Origin: Bacillota bacterium
GTDB lineage: Bacteria > Bacillota > Clostridia > Christensenellales > UMGS416
Assembly (NCBI GenBank): GCA_023435705.1
Contig: JAEYRH010000016.1
Coordinates: forward strand, 620,001-684,000
Direction of reading: 5' to 3'
Length of the DNA: 64,000 bases
The notes under the pieces are model-generated. The model saw nothing but the letters and a program-made list of their open reading frames with translations. It did no database searches and was not told the origin of the DNA. The translations under genes were made by a program, and so were the position numbers. Positions 50,537 through 60,326 of this stretch are shown here, in pieces; the stretch's first letter is position 1, and each line of letters begins with the position of its first letter.

Positions 50537-53167
50537 TTACTTGCCCTTGGCCATGATGGCGGCATGGGCGGCGGCCAGCCTTGCGATCGGCACGCGGAAC
50601 GGCGAGCACGACACATAGTTCAGGCCGATGCTGTGGCAGAAGATCACGGAGCCGGGGTCGCCGCCATGCTCGCCGCAGATGCCCAGCTTGAGGCTGGACT
50701 TGACCGAGCGGCCCTTTTCAACGGCGATCTTCATGAGGGAACCTACGCCGATCTGGTCAAGGCGGGCGGTGGGATCCTGCTCATAAATCTTGGCGGTGTA
50801 GTAATCCTCCAGGATGCGGCCGGCGTCGTCACGGCTCAGACCATAGGTCATCTGCGTGAGGTCGTTGGTGCCGAAGCTGAAGAAGTCGGCTTCCTTGGCA
50901 ATTTCGTCGGCGGTCACGCAGGCGCGCGGGATCTCGATCATCGTGCCCACATGATACTCAATGGTCACGCCTTTTTCAGCCATAACGGCCTTGGCAGTCG
51001 CGTCCACGATGCTCTTGCAGAACTTCAGTTCTTTCACATCACCCACCAGCGGGATCATGATCTCGGGCACGATGTCGTAGCCCTTCTCCTGGCGGACTTC
51101 GATGGCGGCCTCGATCACGGCGCGGGTCTGCATCTCACCGATTTCCGGATAGGAAACCATCAGGCGGCAGCCACGGTGGCCCAGCATGGGGTTGAGCTCG
51201 TGCAACGAAACGACCTTGGACTTGAGGGCTTCGAAGGTCAGGCCCATTTCGGCAGCCAGGGCTTTGATGTCCTCATCGTCGTGGGGCAGGAACTCGTGCA
51301 GCGGCGGGTCGAGGTAACGGATGGTGACAGGGCGCGGGCCCATGGCCTCATAAATGCCCTTGAAGTCGCTCTTCTGCATGGGCAGCAGCTTGTTCAAAGC
51401 CTTCTTGCGCTGCTCGACGGTGTCGGCCACGATCATCTCGCGCATGGCGGGGATGCGGTCGGCCTCGAAGAACATGTGCTCCGTACGGGTCAGGCCAATG
51501 CCCTCGGCGCCGAACTTCACGGCCACTGCGGCATCATAGGGAGTATCGGCATTGGTGCGCACCTTCAGGGTGCGGAACTCGTCAGACCACTGCATGATCA
51601 TGGCGAACTCGTTGGTGATGCCAGCTTCCTCGGTGGGGATTGCTTCGGCATACACGTTGCCGGTGTTGCCATCGAGCGAGAGCCAGTCGCCTTCCTTGAT
51701 GACCACAGAGCCTGCGGTGAACTTCTTGTTGTGCTCATCCACCTTGATGGATTCGCAGCCGGCCACGCAGCAGGTGCCCATGCCACGAGCCACAACGGCC
51801 GCGTGGCTGGTCATGCCGCCGCGGGCAGTCAGGATGCCTTCAGACACATGCATGCCCTCGATGTCTTCCGGAGAGGTCTCAAGGCGGACCAACACGACCT
51901 TTTCGCCCTTTTCAGAGGCGGCCACAGCGTCTTCGGCGGTGAAATACACCTTGCCGCAGGCAGCGCCGGGGCTGGCCGGCAGGCCTTTGGCCACGGGCTT
52001 GGCAGCCTTCAGGGCCTTGGGCTCAAAGGTGGGGTGCAGCAGCGCGTCCAGCTGTTTGGGATCGATCTTCAGCAGGGCCTCTTCCTTGGTGAGCATGCCT
52101 TCAGCCACCAGGTCAACGGCGATCTTCAGGGCAGCAGCGGCAGTGCGCTTGCCGTTACGGGTCTGCAGCATAAACAGCTTACCGCGCTCGATGGTGAACT
52201 CCATGTCCTGCATGTCGCGGTAATGCTTCTCCAGCGTGTTTGCAATGCCCACAAACTGCTCATAGACAGCGGGCTGGGTCTGCTTCAGCTGGTCGATGGG
52301 CTGGGGTGTGCGGATGCCGGCCACCACGTCTTCACCCTGGGCGTTCATCAGGAACTCGCCGTAGAGCTTGGCTTCGCCTGTGGAGGGGTTCCTTGTGAAG
52401 GCCACGCCGGTGCCCGAATCGTCGCCCATGTTGCCAAACACCATCTCCTGCACGTTGACGGCGGTGCCCCAGTTGCCGGGGATCTCATTGAGGCGGCGGT
52501 ACACGTTTGCGCGGGGGTTGTCCCAGCTGCGGAACACGGCTTTGATGGCTTCCAGCAGCTGCACCTTGGGATCCTGCGGGAATTCAGTGCCCTTTTCGGC
52601 CTTATAGAGGGCCTTGTAGCGCTTGATGACTTCCTGAAGGTTTTCAGCGGTGAGCTCAGTGTCATACTTGACGTGGTTTTCTTCTTTCACAGCGTCCAGG
52701 ATGTGTTCAAACTTGGGCTTCGGCACATCCATCACCACATCGGAGAACATCTGGATGAACCGGCGATAGCTGTCATAAGCAAAGCGGGGGTTGTTGGTGA
52801 GCTTGGCAAGGCCTTCCACTGCCACGTCGTTGAGGCCCAGGTTCAGGATCGTGTCCATCATGCCGGGCATCGAGGCGCGGGCGCCGGAGCGCACAGACAC
52901 CAGGAAGGGGTTGTTGATGTCACCAAACTTCTTGCCGACCATCTGCTCGGTGGTGGCGAGGGCTTCATAGATCTGCGTGACGATTTCATCGGCGACCTTC
53001 TGGCCATCCTCATAATAACGGGTGCAGGCCTCGGTCGTCACAGTGAAGCCACGCGGTACGGGCAGGCCGATGCTAGTCATGCCGGCCAGGTTTGCACCCT
53101 TGCCGCCCAACAGGTTCTTGTTGTTGGGATCGCCCTCCTTAAACAGATAGACATACTTGTGTGCCAT
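50537..53167 (-). CDS. ppdK: Pyruvate, phosphate dikinase
   Basis: An 876-residue enzyme, the length typical of bacterial PPDK. N-terminal ATP-binding domain: LGGKGANLAGMTSIGLPVPR near residue 20. The central phospho-His domain has TARGGMTSHAAVVARGMG with the catalytic His near residue 455. The C-terminal PEP-binding barrel has GLTRTEHMFF, LGHRGCRLMVSYPE and FFSFGTNDLTQMTYGLSRDD. It interconverts ATP + Pi + pyruvate with AMP + PPi + PEP, which in many anaerobes works in glycolysis or gluconeogenesis. It sits between recO and dnaG. A TATAAT promoter lies 95 bases upstream. It probably is monocistronic. Confidence 0.97.
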   Translation of the reverse strand: MAHKYVYLFKEGDPNNKNLLGGKGANLAGMTSIGLPVPRGFTVTTEACTRYYEDGQKVADEIVTQIYEALATTEQMVGKKFGDINNPFLVSVRSGARASMPGMMDTILNLGLNDVAVEGLAKLTNNPRFAYDSYRRFIQMFSDVVMDVPKPKFEHILDAVKEENHVKYDTELTAENLQEVIKRYKALYKAEKGTEFPQDPKVQLLEAIKAVFRSWDNPRANVYRRLNEIPGNWGTAVNVQEMVFGNMGDDSGTGVAFTRNPSTGEAKLYGEFLMNAQGEDVVAGIRTPQPIDQLKQTQPAVYEQFVGIANTLEKHYRDMQDMEFTIERGKLFMLQTRNGKRTAAAALKIAVDLVAEGMLTKEEALLKIDPKQLDALLHPTFEPKALKAAKPVAKGLPASPGAACGKVYFTAEDAVAASEKGEKVVLVRLETSPEDIEGMHVSEGILTARGGMTSHAAVVARGMGTCCVAGCESIKVDEHNKKFTAGSVVIKEGDWLSLDGNTGNVYAEAIPTEEAGITNEFAMIMQWSDEFRTLKVRTNADTPYDAAVAVKFGAEGIGLTRTEHMFFEADRIPAMREMIVADTVEQRKKALNKLLPMQKSDFKGIYEAMGPRPVTIRYLDPPLHEFLPHDDEDIKALAAEMGLTFEALKSKVVSLHELNPMLGHRGCRLMVSYPEIGEMQTRAVIEAAIEVRQEKGYDIVPEIMIPLVGDVKELKFCKSIVDATAKAVMAEKGVTIEYHVGTMIEIPRACVTADEIAKEADFFSFGTNDLTQMTYGLSRDDAGRILEDYYTAKIYEQDPTARLDQIGVGSLMKIAVEKGRSVKSSLKLGICGEHGGDPGSVIFCHSIGLNYVSCSPFRVPIARLAAAHAAIMAKGK

Positions 53168-53261
53168 CGGGGTTCCTCCTCTGTCTATTCACAATTTTTG
53201 CTGACGGATTGATGTTATGGGGAACAAAGCATGCAAAGTTTAGTATCGCACGCAGCTTTGT

Positions 53262-53290
53262 ATTATAAACCATGAAGATTGGTAAAGCAA
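53262..53290 (-). promoter_or_regulatory. ppdK promoter
   Basis: On the minus strand TTGCTT (53290-53285) and TATAAT (53267-53262) are 17 bases apart, about 95 bases before the ppdK ATG. The -10 is perfect; the -35 has three of six consensus bases. Confidence 0.65.
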
Positions 53291-53404
53291 CCAACAATAT
53301 GTCAAAATGCTGTTAATGTCCAGTGAATGTAATATTCCATACACCATGAATAGTTGCGCTACCAATTGCTCACAATGAGATAATACATGGTTCATCCCAA
53401 CTTA

Positions 53405-54157
53405 TCATGAATATTCCTTCAGCTTATCCATAAATCCATCAATCTTATACGTCCTCTCCAAATGCCACTTTAAAAACGGTCGCCAAGCCTGCTCCAGGTT
53501 CTCCATCACAGCCGGGGCAGGCTTGAGCACACTCATGCGCTCAATCTCCCAGCCGAGCACCTGCCGCAACAGCGCGGCGGCGCCGGGCAATATGGCCTTG
53601 GCATCGGCGGCCTCCGGCTTGCATGCTTCGCACACCACGCCGCCTGAAGAGACAGAAAACCACAGCTTCTCCGAAAGCCCTCCTCCGCATGCGGCGCATG
53701 AGCTCACCTCAGGCCGGAACCCGAGGATGTCCATCGCCTTAACCTCAAAAAACAGGCGTGCCAACGCAAGGTTCGTCTTCTCGTCGCACAGTGCGTCAAG
53801 CATGCTGGCCAGCAGATCAAACAGCTCCGGCTGGGGCTCCTCCTCATTGAGCACACTTTCGCACAGCTCACTGAAATAAGTAGCCAATGCCAGCCGGTCG
53901 ATGTCAAAGCGCAGGTTGTAGTGTGCATTTTCGATGCAGGCGGTATTGAGATAAAAACGGCATGCCCGCTCGGAAAGGCCATATTCACCCAGCGTAAATT
54001 GCTCCGTGGCGGCCCGCTCCCTGCACTTTGGCCTGAGGCAACCCTTGGCGGATACGGTGATGCGGCCGCGGTCCCGGCTGAACAAGGTCAGGATGCGGCT
54101 CGTCTCGCGGTAATTCACTGCCCGGAGCACGACACCGCTGGTCACCAACACGCTCAT
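53405..54157 (-). CDS. recO: DNA repair protein RecO
   Basis: A 250-residue protein. The N-terminal OB fold is GVVLRAVNYRETSRILTLFSRDRG near residue 10, and the zinc-binding region has CAAC and CEAC in CAACGGGLSEKLWFSVSSGG. It starts at 54157, one base after the era stop (TAATATG); no ribosome-binding site is seen, so coupling to era is likely. RecO works with RecR to load RecA on gapped DNA. The order era-recO is conserved in Firmicutes. Confidence 0.95.
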   Translation of the reverse strand: MSVLVTSGVVLRAVNYRETSRILTLFSRDRGRITVSAKGCLRPKCRERAATEQFTLGEYGLSERACRFYLNTACIENAHYNLRFDIDRLALATYFSELCESVLNEEEPQPELFDLLASMLDALCDEKTNLALARLFFEVKAMDILGFRPEVSSCAACGGGLSEKLWFSVSSGGVVCEACKPEAADAKAILPGAAALLRQVLGWEIERMSVLKPAPAVMENLEQAWRPFLKWHLERTYKIDGFMDKLKEYS

Positions 54158-54158
54158 A

Positions 54159-55064
54159 TTATTGCAAATCGCGACTGTCATAGCCCAGGTCGCGCATGGC
54201 TGTGGGGCTGTCGCGCCAGCCCTCTTTCACCTTCACCCACAGCTGCAGATGCACCGGCGCGCCCAGGATGCCCTGCAATTCCCGGCGGGCCTGTGTGCCG
54301 ATGAGTTTGAGCATGCTGCCCTGGCGGCCAATTATGATGGCCTTGTGGGTCTGCCTCTCACAATAGATGTTGGCGTCGATCTCGATCTTACCTTCTTCAT
54401 CGGGCTTCATCCCGAGCACCTCCACGCCGATGCCGTGGGGCACTTCCTCCAGAAGCTGGTTGATCAGCTTTTCACGCACAATCTCCGCCACGATCTTGAA
54501 CTCCGGCTGGTCAGTGTAGTCGTCGGCCTCGAAATACATGGGGCCCTCCGGCAGAAGACCGAGCAGCAGCTTTTTCAAGATCTCCACACCATCGCCGGTT
54601 TTGGCTGAAAGCGGCACGATATCCTTGATATAAGGCAGCTTGCTCAACTCCACCATGCGGGGCAAAAGCTCTTTTTTGTCGATCTTGTCGATCTTGTTGA
54701 GCACAACAATTACCGGCACACCGACATCCTTCACGCTTTCCAGCACGGCGCGGTCACCGGCTCCTGTGGGCTCAGATGCATCAAAGACAGCCAGCACAGC
54801 ATCTACGCCATCCAGCGCGGAGCGGACAGACTGCACCATGTATTCACCCAGGCGAGTGCGGGGCTTGTGCAAGCCGGGCGTGTCCACGAAGACCATCTGG
54901 TAGCCCTCGCCGGTGAGCACACCGCGGATCGTGTTGCGTGTGGTTTGCGGCCGGTCTGAAACGATGGCCACCTTTTCGCCCACCAGTGCGTTTAAAAGCG
55001 TGGACTTGCCGGCGTTGCTGCGGCCGGTCAGGGTGATAAAGCCGGAATGGAATGTGTTGCTCAT
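54159..55064 (-). CDS. era: GTPase Era
   Basis: A 301-residue GTPase. G1 is GRSNAGKSTLLN (residues 12-23), G3 is DTPG, G4 is NKID and the C-terminal KH domain has ANIYCERQTHKAIIIGRQGSM. It binds the 16S rRNA 3' end during ribosome maturation. Lies between cdd and recO, 2 bases after cdd. The start at 55064 is an ATG; the end of cdd supplies the upstream region. Canonical length for the family. Confidence 0.97.
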   Translation of the reverse strand: MSNTFHSGFITLTGRSNAGKSTLLNALVGEKVAIVSDRPQTTRNTIRGVLTGEGYQMVFVDTPGLHKPRTRLGEYMVQSVRSALDGVDAVLAVFDASEPTGAGDRAVLESVKDVGVPVIVVLNKIDKIDKKELLPRMVELSKLPYIKDIVPLSAKTGDGVEILKKLLLGLLPEGPMYFEADDYTDQPEFKIVAEIVREKLINQLLEEVPHGIGVEVLGMKPDEEGKIEIDANIYCERQTHKAIIIGRQGSMLKLIGTQARRELQGILGAPVHLQLWVKVKEGWRDSPTAMRDLGYDSRDLQ

Positions 55065-55066
55065 AT

Positions 55067-55462
55067 CTATTTTTCCTTTTCAAACTCCGTAAACGCTTTG
55101 GGCAGCAGTTCGCTCAATGCCGCCTCTTCCCAGCCGCCGGTTTCTCCGGCGGCAATCACTTTCATGCCCGGAGCGAATTCCACCAGCGCCTGCCGGCACA
55201 CACCGCAGGGCCATGCCGGTTTGTCGCCGTCACAGGCCACCGCTACAGCCTCAAACTCCCTCTCCCCTGCCGCCACCGCAGTAAAGAGGGCCGTACGCTC
55301 GGCGCAGCAGGTGGGCGTGAAGGAGGCGCTTTCCACATTGCAGCCCGTATAAATCTTTCCGCTTTTGGCCACCAGGCATGCGCCCACTTTGAAGCCAGAA
55401 TAGGGAGAGTAAGCATTCAGGCGGGCCTGACGGGCTTTTTCCACCAGCTCAACATCGGTCAT
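55067..55462 (-). CDS. cdd: Cytidine deaminase
   Basis: A 131-residue zinc enzyme. The active site is NVESASFTPTCCAERTAL (Cys, Glu) and PCGVCRQAL (two Cys zinc ligands). It converts cytidine or deoxycytidine to uridine forms in pyrimidine salvage. Its start overlaps the ybeY stop by 4 bases (ATGA). The diacylglycerol kinase gene usually between ybeY and cdd in Firmicutes is absent here. Confidence 0.96.
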   Translation of the reverse strand: MTDVELVEKARQARLNAYSPYSGFKVGACLVAKSGKIYTGCNVESASFTPTCCAERTALFTAVAAGEREFEAVAVACDGDKPAWPCGVCRQALVEFAPGMKVIAAGETGGWEEAALSELLPKAFTEFEKEK

Positions 55463-55950
55463 GTTTCATCCCCTTGTCTTGCCAAACCCAACGATTCCAG
55501 CACCGATTCTTCAGCTTCGCGCATGGCTTGGCGTTGGCTTTCCTCCTCATGGTCGTGGCCCATCAGATGCAGCGCGCCATGGACAGCCAGAAAAGCTGCC
55601 TCGCGCCTGATGCTGTGGCCGTATTCCTCCGCCTGCCTCTCAATGGCCGGCATGGAAATCACGATGTCGCCAAGCACCACTTCGCCTGTCTCCGGGTCTA
55701 CATCCACTTCGGTGATCTGCTGGCCCATCTCCAGCATCGGGAAACTGAGCACATCTGTGGCCCGGTCGATGCCCCGGTGCTCCACGTTGAGCTCACGGAT
55801 CGACTCGTCACCTACAATCAGCAGGCCGATCTGCGCCTTCTCCGGGCCACCGGCATGCCGAACCACCTCGCGGATGGCGGCGGTGACGGAGTCTTCCAGT
55901 TGAGAAAACCGTTCAAAGCCTTCCTCCACATCCAGCAGGATCCTCACCAT
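55459..55950 (-). CDS. ybeY: Endoribonuclease YbeY
   Basis: A 163-residue protein. The zinc motif HGALHLMGHDHEE is present near residue 123, the family hallmark for a single-strand endoribonuclease in 16S rRNA maturation and ribosome quality control. The ATG at 55950 overlaps the pgpH stop region. It is part of the conserved block phoH-pgpH-ybeY-cdd-era-recO. Confidence 0.96.
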   Translation of the reverse strand: MVRILLDVEEGFERFSQLEDSVTAAIREVVRHAGGPEKAQIGLLIVGDESIRELNVEHRGIDRATDVLSFPMLEMGQQITEVDVDPETGEVVLGDIVISMPAIERQAEEYGHSIRREAAFLAVHGALHLMGHDHEEESQRQAMREAEESVLESLGLARQGDET

Positions 55951-58118
55951 TTGACAGCCTCCTCCTTCTTGACGGGCTCTGTTGTGGGATAACTGACACG
56001 CTCATGAAACACGCCGCCCAACACCTTGCGGAATTCACCGGAGATCAGGCTGATGTCTCTGAGGGTGAGGTCGCAATCGTCCAGTTGGCCATCCTCGAGT
56101 TTCAGGTTCACGATGTGCTGGATGAACTCATCCAGCTTTTCCTGGGAGTGATCCTTCAGCGTGCGGGCGCCGGCCTCGATGGAATCCGCAAGCATGATGA
56201 TGGCGGCCTCCCTGGTCTGCGGCTTGGGGCCGGCGTAGCGGTAATCATCCAGCGAAACGGTCTCCCCCTCTTTGGCTTGCTTCACAGCCTTGTGGTAGAA
56301 GAACATCACCGGCGTGGTGCCGTGGTGCTGAATGATGATATCCTGCACCTGCTCAGGCAACCCGTATTTGATCGCAATCTCCAACCCGTCCTTGGTGTGC
56401 GCTGTGAGGATGCGCTTGGAAAGCTCCGGCGTGATCGAATCGTGGGGGCTGTCGCCACCCAATTGGTTCTCCGTGAAAAAATACGGTCGCAGCACCTTGC
56501 CCACATCGTGGTAATAGGCGCCGGTGCGGGTGAGCAGTGCATTGGCGCCCACGGCCTCGGCTGCGCTCTCAGCCAGGTTGCCCACCACAATGCTGTGGTG
56601 ATAGGTGCCGGGGGCTTCCACAAGCAGCCGCTTCAGCAGCGGATGATTGGGATTGCCTAGCTCCAGCAGGCGCATCGGTGTGACCACTTTGAAGAGGAAC
56701 TCCCACAGCGGCAGCGTGCCCAGGCAGATCATGGCACTGACCAAACCGCCTGCCAAACTGGTACCGAAATCCTTGAGAATGGCCTGCCAGTCCATCGCCG
56801 TGACCAGATCCACCGCCACAATTACCACACCTGACACGAATCCGGCAACGATGCCCGAAAGCATCAGTGTGGAGCGGTGCGGCGAGCGGCGGATCACAAA
56901 GAGCGCCACAGCGCCGCCGGCCAGGGCTGAGATGGCAGCCGGCATCGCGGCAGAGGTGAACACACCGTTGCCATCGCTGCCAGCGATCACACCGGCAAAG
57001 AGCGCCAGCACCGGGTTGACCGCAAAGGCCAGGCGTTGGCTGAGTAATACGGAGATCAGCATGACTCCAGCAGTGGAGAGAAGGAAGTAATAATGCAGTG
57101 ACCGCCCTGCCCACATCGCCGCCACGGTGAGCGACAGGATGATGCTGAGCAACAGCAGGCATCGGAAGCTTAAGAAGGTCTCACGCTCGGAAAAGATGAG
57201 TGTGAGCCACACCAACAGGAGCAGAACCGCCGTAAACACGCCCACACCCAAATACATCAGCAGATGGGGATCGCTTTCGTCCAGCATGCCCAGCTTGCGC
57301 AGCAGCTCAATCTGAGGCTCCGTGACCGGGTGGCCGTTTTGCACAATGATCTGGTCCTGGCGGATGATTTCGGGCTGCACATCATCGGCAGCCTTCTTGC
57401 GCGCCTCGGCGGTGGCCTCTTCGTCAAAGATGAAGTTGGGCTTGAGATAGGTGGAGACAATGTTCATGCCAAGCCTCTGCGCGTCATCGTCGAATCGGTT
57501 CAAAGGGTTGATGAGCTCGGTGTTCACCGCAGACATCCGATCCTGCAGATAGTCTGCCTTGATGCCGCTCTTGAGCGCCTGGGTGACCAGCGTGATGATC
57601 TTATCCTTCAATTCTTCCAGCGTTTTGGCGGAACCCAGGATGATGTAGCGCACATCATCATCGGTAAAGCTGCCAGGCAGCGCCTCATGGCACTGCTGCA
57701 GGAAAAAGTCGGTGAATTGCGTCTTGCCGGCATCGTCGCGATAGGCCATTGACGCGGCCTTGTTTTCCAGCTTGTTGATCTCTGAAATGCCATTTTTCCG
57801 GACTTGGTCGATGGCGGTGAAGCAATCTTCGATCTTATTGAGCACATCCAGCGTGATGGCATCGTCCTGCCGGTATTTATCCGGCACGCTGTCAATGGCA
57901 GCCTGCCTGAGCTTGTTGGTGGTGATATCGTCTACAACGTCGCGGATGGCCTTGATATCCTCCCGCGCGATGTCGCCTGCCGCCAGCACGTGGAGTTTTG
58001 GAATCACGTTAAGCATCACGACCGCCACAATGACCAGCCAGCAGGCCAGCCCCATTACGATGCGGCCAATCACTGCCCTTGTGGGCATTTTTGCAGGTTT
58101 CCCGTTTTGCTGGTTCAC
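55944..58118 (-). CDS. pgpH: 7TMR-HD cyclic-di-AMP phosphodiesterase (PgpH/YqfF)
   Basis: A 724-residue protein. A single membrane helix near residue 20 is followed by a 260-residue extracytoplasmic domain, then seven membrane segments (about residues 285-475), and a cytosolic HD domain with GTYHHSIVVGNLAESAAEA and YYHDVGKV, HHGTTPVMFFY. PgpH hydrolyses c-di-AMP. The GTG start overlaps the phoH stop by 4 bases. The gene order with phoH and ybeY is conserved. Confidence 0.95.
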   Translation of the reverse strand: MNQQNGKPAKMPTRAVIGRIVMGLACWLVIVAVVMLNVIPKLHVLAAGDIAREDIKAIRDVVDDITTNKLRQAAIDSVPDKYRQDDAITLDVLNKIEDCFTAIDQVRKNGISEINKLENKAASMAYRDDAGKTQFTDFFLQQCHEALPGSFTDDDVRYIILGSAKTLEELKDKIITLVTQALKSGIKADYLQDRMSAVNTELINPLNRFDDDAQRLGMNIVSTYLKPNFIFDEEATAEARKKAADDVQPEIIRQDQIIVQNGHPVTEPQIELLRKLGMLDESDPHLLMYLGVGVFTAVLLLLVWLTLIFSERETFLSFRCLLLLSIILSLTVAAMWAGRSLHYYFLLSTAGVMLISVLLSQRLAFAVNPVLALFAGVIAGSDGNGVFTSAAMPAAISALAGGAVALFVIRRSPHRSTLMLSGIVAGFVSGVVIVAVDLVTAMDWQAILKDFGTSLAGGLVSAMICLGTLPLWEFLFKVVTPMRLLELGNPNHPLLKRLLVEAPGTYHHSIVVGNLAESAAEAVGANALLTRTGAYYHDVGKVLRPYFFTENQLGGDSPHDSITPELSKRILTAHTKDGLEIAIKYGLPEQVQDIIIQHHGTTPVMFFYHKAVKQAKEGETVSLDDYRYAGPKPQTREAAIIMLADSIEAGARTLKDHSQEKLDEFIQHIVNLKLEDGQLDDCDLTLRDISLISGEFRKVLGGVFHERVSYPTTEPVKKEEAVKW

Positions 58119-59131
58119 TTGCGCCTTCCTTCACGCTCGGCCGGATGCTGCGGGTGCTGCGGCGGCCTTCTGCTGCTGTGCTGCTCGTATGCCTTGATGA
58201 TGCTTTGCACAAGCTCGTGGCGCACCACGTCGCGGGCGGTCAGGTTCACCACGGCGATGTCCGGCACATTGCGGAGCACCTCCACGGCGTCCACCAGCCC
58301 CGACCGCTTGTCCGGCGGCAGGTCGATCTGGGTTACGTCGCCGTTGATGATCATCCGGGACCCCTGGCCCAGGCGGGTCAGGAACATCTTCATTTGCTCG
58401 ACGGTCGTGTTTTGCGCTTCATCCAGGATCACGAAAGCGTCGTTCAATGTGCGGCCTCGCATATAGGCCATCGGGGCCACCTCAATAACGCCGCGCTCGA
58501 GCAGCCTGGCGTAGGCCTCGGTGCCGATCATCTCATACAGCGCGTCATAGAGCGGCCTCAGGTATGGGTCCACTTTGTTCTGCAGGTCTCCGGGCAGGAA
58601 GCCCAGCTTCTCGCCGGCTTCCACCGCAGGCCGGGTGAGCACGATGCGGCTGATCTCCTTGTTTTTGAGTGCCACCACAGCCATCGCCATCGCCAGATAG
58701 GTCTTGCCTGTGCCAGCGGGGCCCACAGCAAACACCAGTGTGTTGGCCCGCACAGCGTTCACCAGCTTCTTCTGGCCCACCGTTTTGCACTTGATCTGTT
58801 TGCCCCGGTGCGTCACGATCAGCACGTCGGTCATGATCTCGGTGATCAGGTTGGCATTGCCTTCCCGCGCCAGCTCAATCGCATACCGGATGCGGCCCTT
58901 GTCGATGTTCTCGCGGCTTTTCAGCATGTCGCCCAGCTTGTCGATCACCTCGGCGGCCAGCTCCACGCCCTGCGGGAGCCCGGCGATCACCAGGTCGCTG
59001 TCGCGGGGGGAGATGCGCACGTCCAGCTCGCTCTCCATTGTCTTGAGGTTCTCGTCAAAATTCCCGAAAAGCGCCGCGACCTCCTCGTTGGAGCCCATGC
59101 GGATGCGCTTTTCCACTCTTTCGTCCGTCAA
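58115..59131 (-). CDS. phoH: PhoH-family ATPase (PhoL/YqfB-type)
   Basis: A 338-residue protein. The Walker A is AVGPAGTGKTYLAMAMA near residue 130, Walker B-like VILDEAQNT, and the KH-like N-terminal part (residues 15-90). The TTG start at 59131 follows GGAGGAAGG. Family members are nucleotide-hydrolysing RNA-associated proteins adjacent to ybeY. It ends in a His-rich, basic tail (SSRRPPQHPQHP). Context in the conserved rRNA-maturation block supports an RNA role. Confidence 0.92.
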   Translation of the reverse strand: MTDERVEKRIRMGSNEEVAALFGNFDENLKTMESELDVRISPRDSDLVIAGLPQGVELAAEVIDKLGDMLKSRENIDKGRIRYAIELAREGNANLITEIMTDVLIVTHRGKQIKCKTVGQKKLVNAVRANTLVFAVGPAGTGKTYLAMAMAVVALKNKEISRIVLTRPAVEAGEKLGFLPGDLQNKVDPYLRPLYDALYEMIGTEAYARLLERGVIEVAPMAYMRGRTLNDAFVILDEAQNTTVEQMKMFLTRLGQGSRMIINGDVTQIDLPPDKRSGLVDAVEVLRNVPDIAVVNLTARDVVRHELVQSIIKAYEQHSSRRPPQHPQHPAEREGRRK

Positions 59132-59150
59132 CCGGCCTTCCTCCTGCGGT

Positions 59151-60326
59151 TCAACTCACCGGCGTTTCCACCGCGATGTTTACCAAAGTTTCAATGAACA
59201 CCCTTACTAGGATGGACCCATTCTCATAAACATAATCGGTGCGGCTACCCAGCACCTTGGAGGCCTGCGGCACGGCGGCCAGCGCGCTGTCCAACGCCTG
59301 TTGCAGCGCCCCGTCCAAAGCGGCCTGGAAGGCATTCTCCTCGGTTGCCGCCTCCGCTTCATAATACCGTGTGGTGACCAGCCTCGGCCCTTTGAGCCCC
59401 TGCCCCAGCAGGTATTGGGCGGTTTCCTCGGTGTCAAAACGGGCAAAACCCTCCGGCCCATGCCCGCTGATGGAGACTGTATACCCGGCAAACTCCAGCC
59501 GTTGCCAGGCTGCTGTGTTGCCGGTACGGCGGCTCACCGGCGCAAACAATGGCGCACTGGCTTGGCCTTCCACCCACACGCTGGCCATAACCTCAGCCCT
59601 GGCATGGGCCATCCGCACCCCTTCAGCCTCCGTTACCGCGCTTGCCACAAGCACCTGCCCCCGCCGCACGGTGTCGCCGGCGGTAACCTGCGGAGTGCCG
59701 TCATACACAACAACCTTGCGCACCACGCCATCACGTGTGGCAGTGAGGCTGCAGGGTGTCTGCTTGTCGATCAGTTGCGGCGGCTGCACACCCTCCACCA
59801 CATTCACCGTGGCGACCACACCGTTCACGCGCACGGCTGCGAATGAGATCTCGCCAAGCCGCAGCATCAGCTGGGTTTCCACTGTGTGCAGATCCAGCGC
59901 CGATTTGCCAGCACCTGGCTTGAGCCCCTGTGAACGGACAATTTCCAGCACCCTGGCTTCCAGCCCGGGCTGGGTGCAGCCTGTCACGCGCACATCCAGA
60001 ATAAACAGGTTTGCCGTGACCAGGGCCAAAACGCAAGCCACCATACCGAGCACAAATGCCAGCCGCTTGGTGGCAGCGCCCGCAATCGCCGGCATGCCGG
60101 TGCTGGTTAGCTCCACAACCCTCAGCGGCCTGTTGTGGGCCAGCTTCAGGAGCCGCTTATAATCACGCCAGTTCACTACAGCGGTGAGCCGGCTGTAGCC
60201 ATCCCGCTCCAGGCGTTGAAGCCGGATGCCCTGAGCCGCTGCGTCGCTGACAAACTGCAGAAGCTTCAATCCTTCAACCTTAATTGTAACACACCCAGCC
60301 AGGAATTTCCACAACCACGCTTTCAC
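59151..60326 (-). CDS. yqfD: Sporulation protein YqfD
   Basis: A 391-residue membrane protein. A cytosolic N-terminal region (residues 1-85) precedes one hydrophobic segment near 90-110 (AFVLGMVACVLALVTANLFI), then an extracytoplasmic part of about 280 residues with GVVRKVVVYDGTPQVTAGDTV. This is the YqfD layout. YqfD is expressed in sporulation and needed for normal spores, its role being membrane-linked. The GTG start overlaps yqfC by 4 bases. It lies before phoH in the conserved order. Confidence 0.9.
   Translation of the reverse strand: MKAWLWKFLAGCVTIKVEGLKLLQFVSDAAAQGIRLQRLERDGYSRLTAVVNWRDYKRLLKLAHNRPLRVVELTSTGMPAIAGAATKRLAFVLGMVACVLALVTANLFILDVRVTGCTQPGLEARVLEIVRSQGLKPGAGKSALDLHTVETQLMLRLGEISFAAVRVNGVVATVNVVEGVQPPQLIDKQTPCSLTATRDGVVRKVVVYDGTPQVTAGDTVRRGQVLVASAVTEAEGVRMAHARAEVMASVWVEGQASAPLFAPVSRRTGNTAAWQRLEFAGYTVSISGHGPEGFARFDTEETAQYLLGQGLKGPRLVTTRYYEAEAATEENAFQAALDGALQQALDSALAAVPQASKVLGSRTDYVYENGSILVRVFIETLVNIAVETPVS

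Noticed and set aside
50564..53212. An 882-codon plus-strand open frame opposite ppdK
   Set aside because: It mirrors the ppdK coding frame in a GC-rich gene. It has no domain, no ribosome-binding site and the product is His/Ala/Gly-rich, which is typical of an antisense shadow.
58079..59197. A 372-codon plus-strand open frame opposite phoH
   Set aside because: Antisense shadow; the minus-strand phoH frame carries intact Walker motifs.
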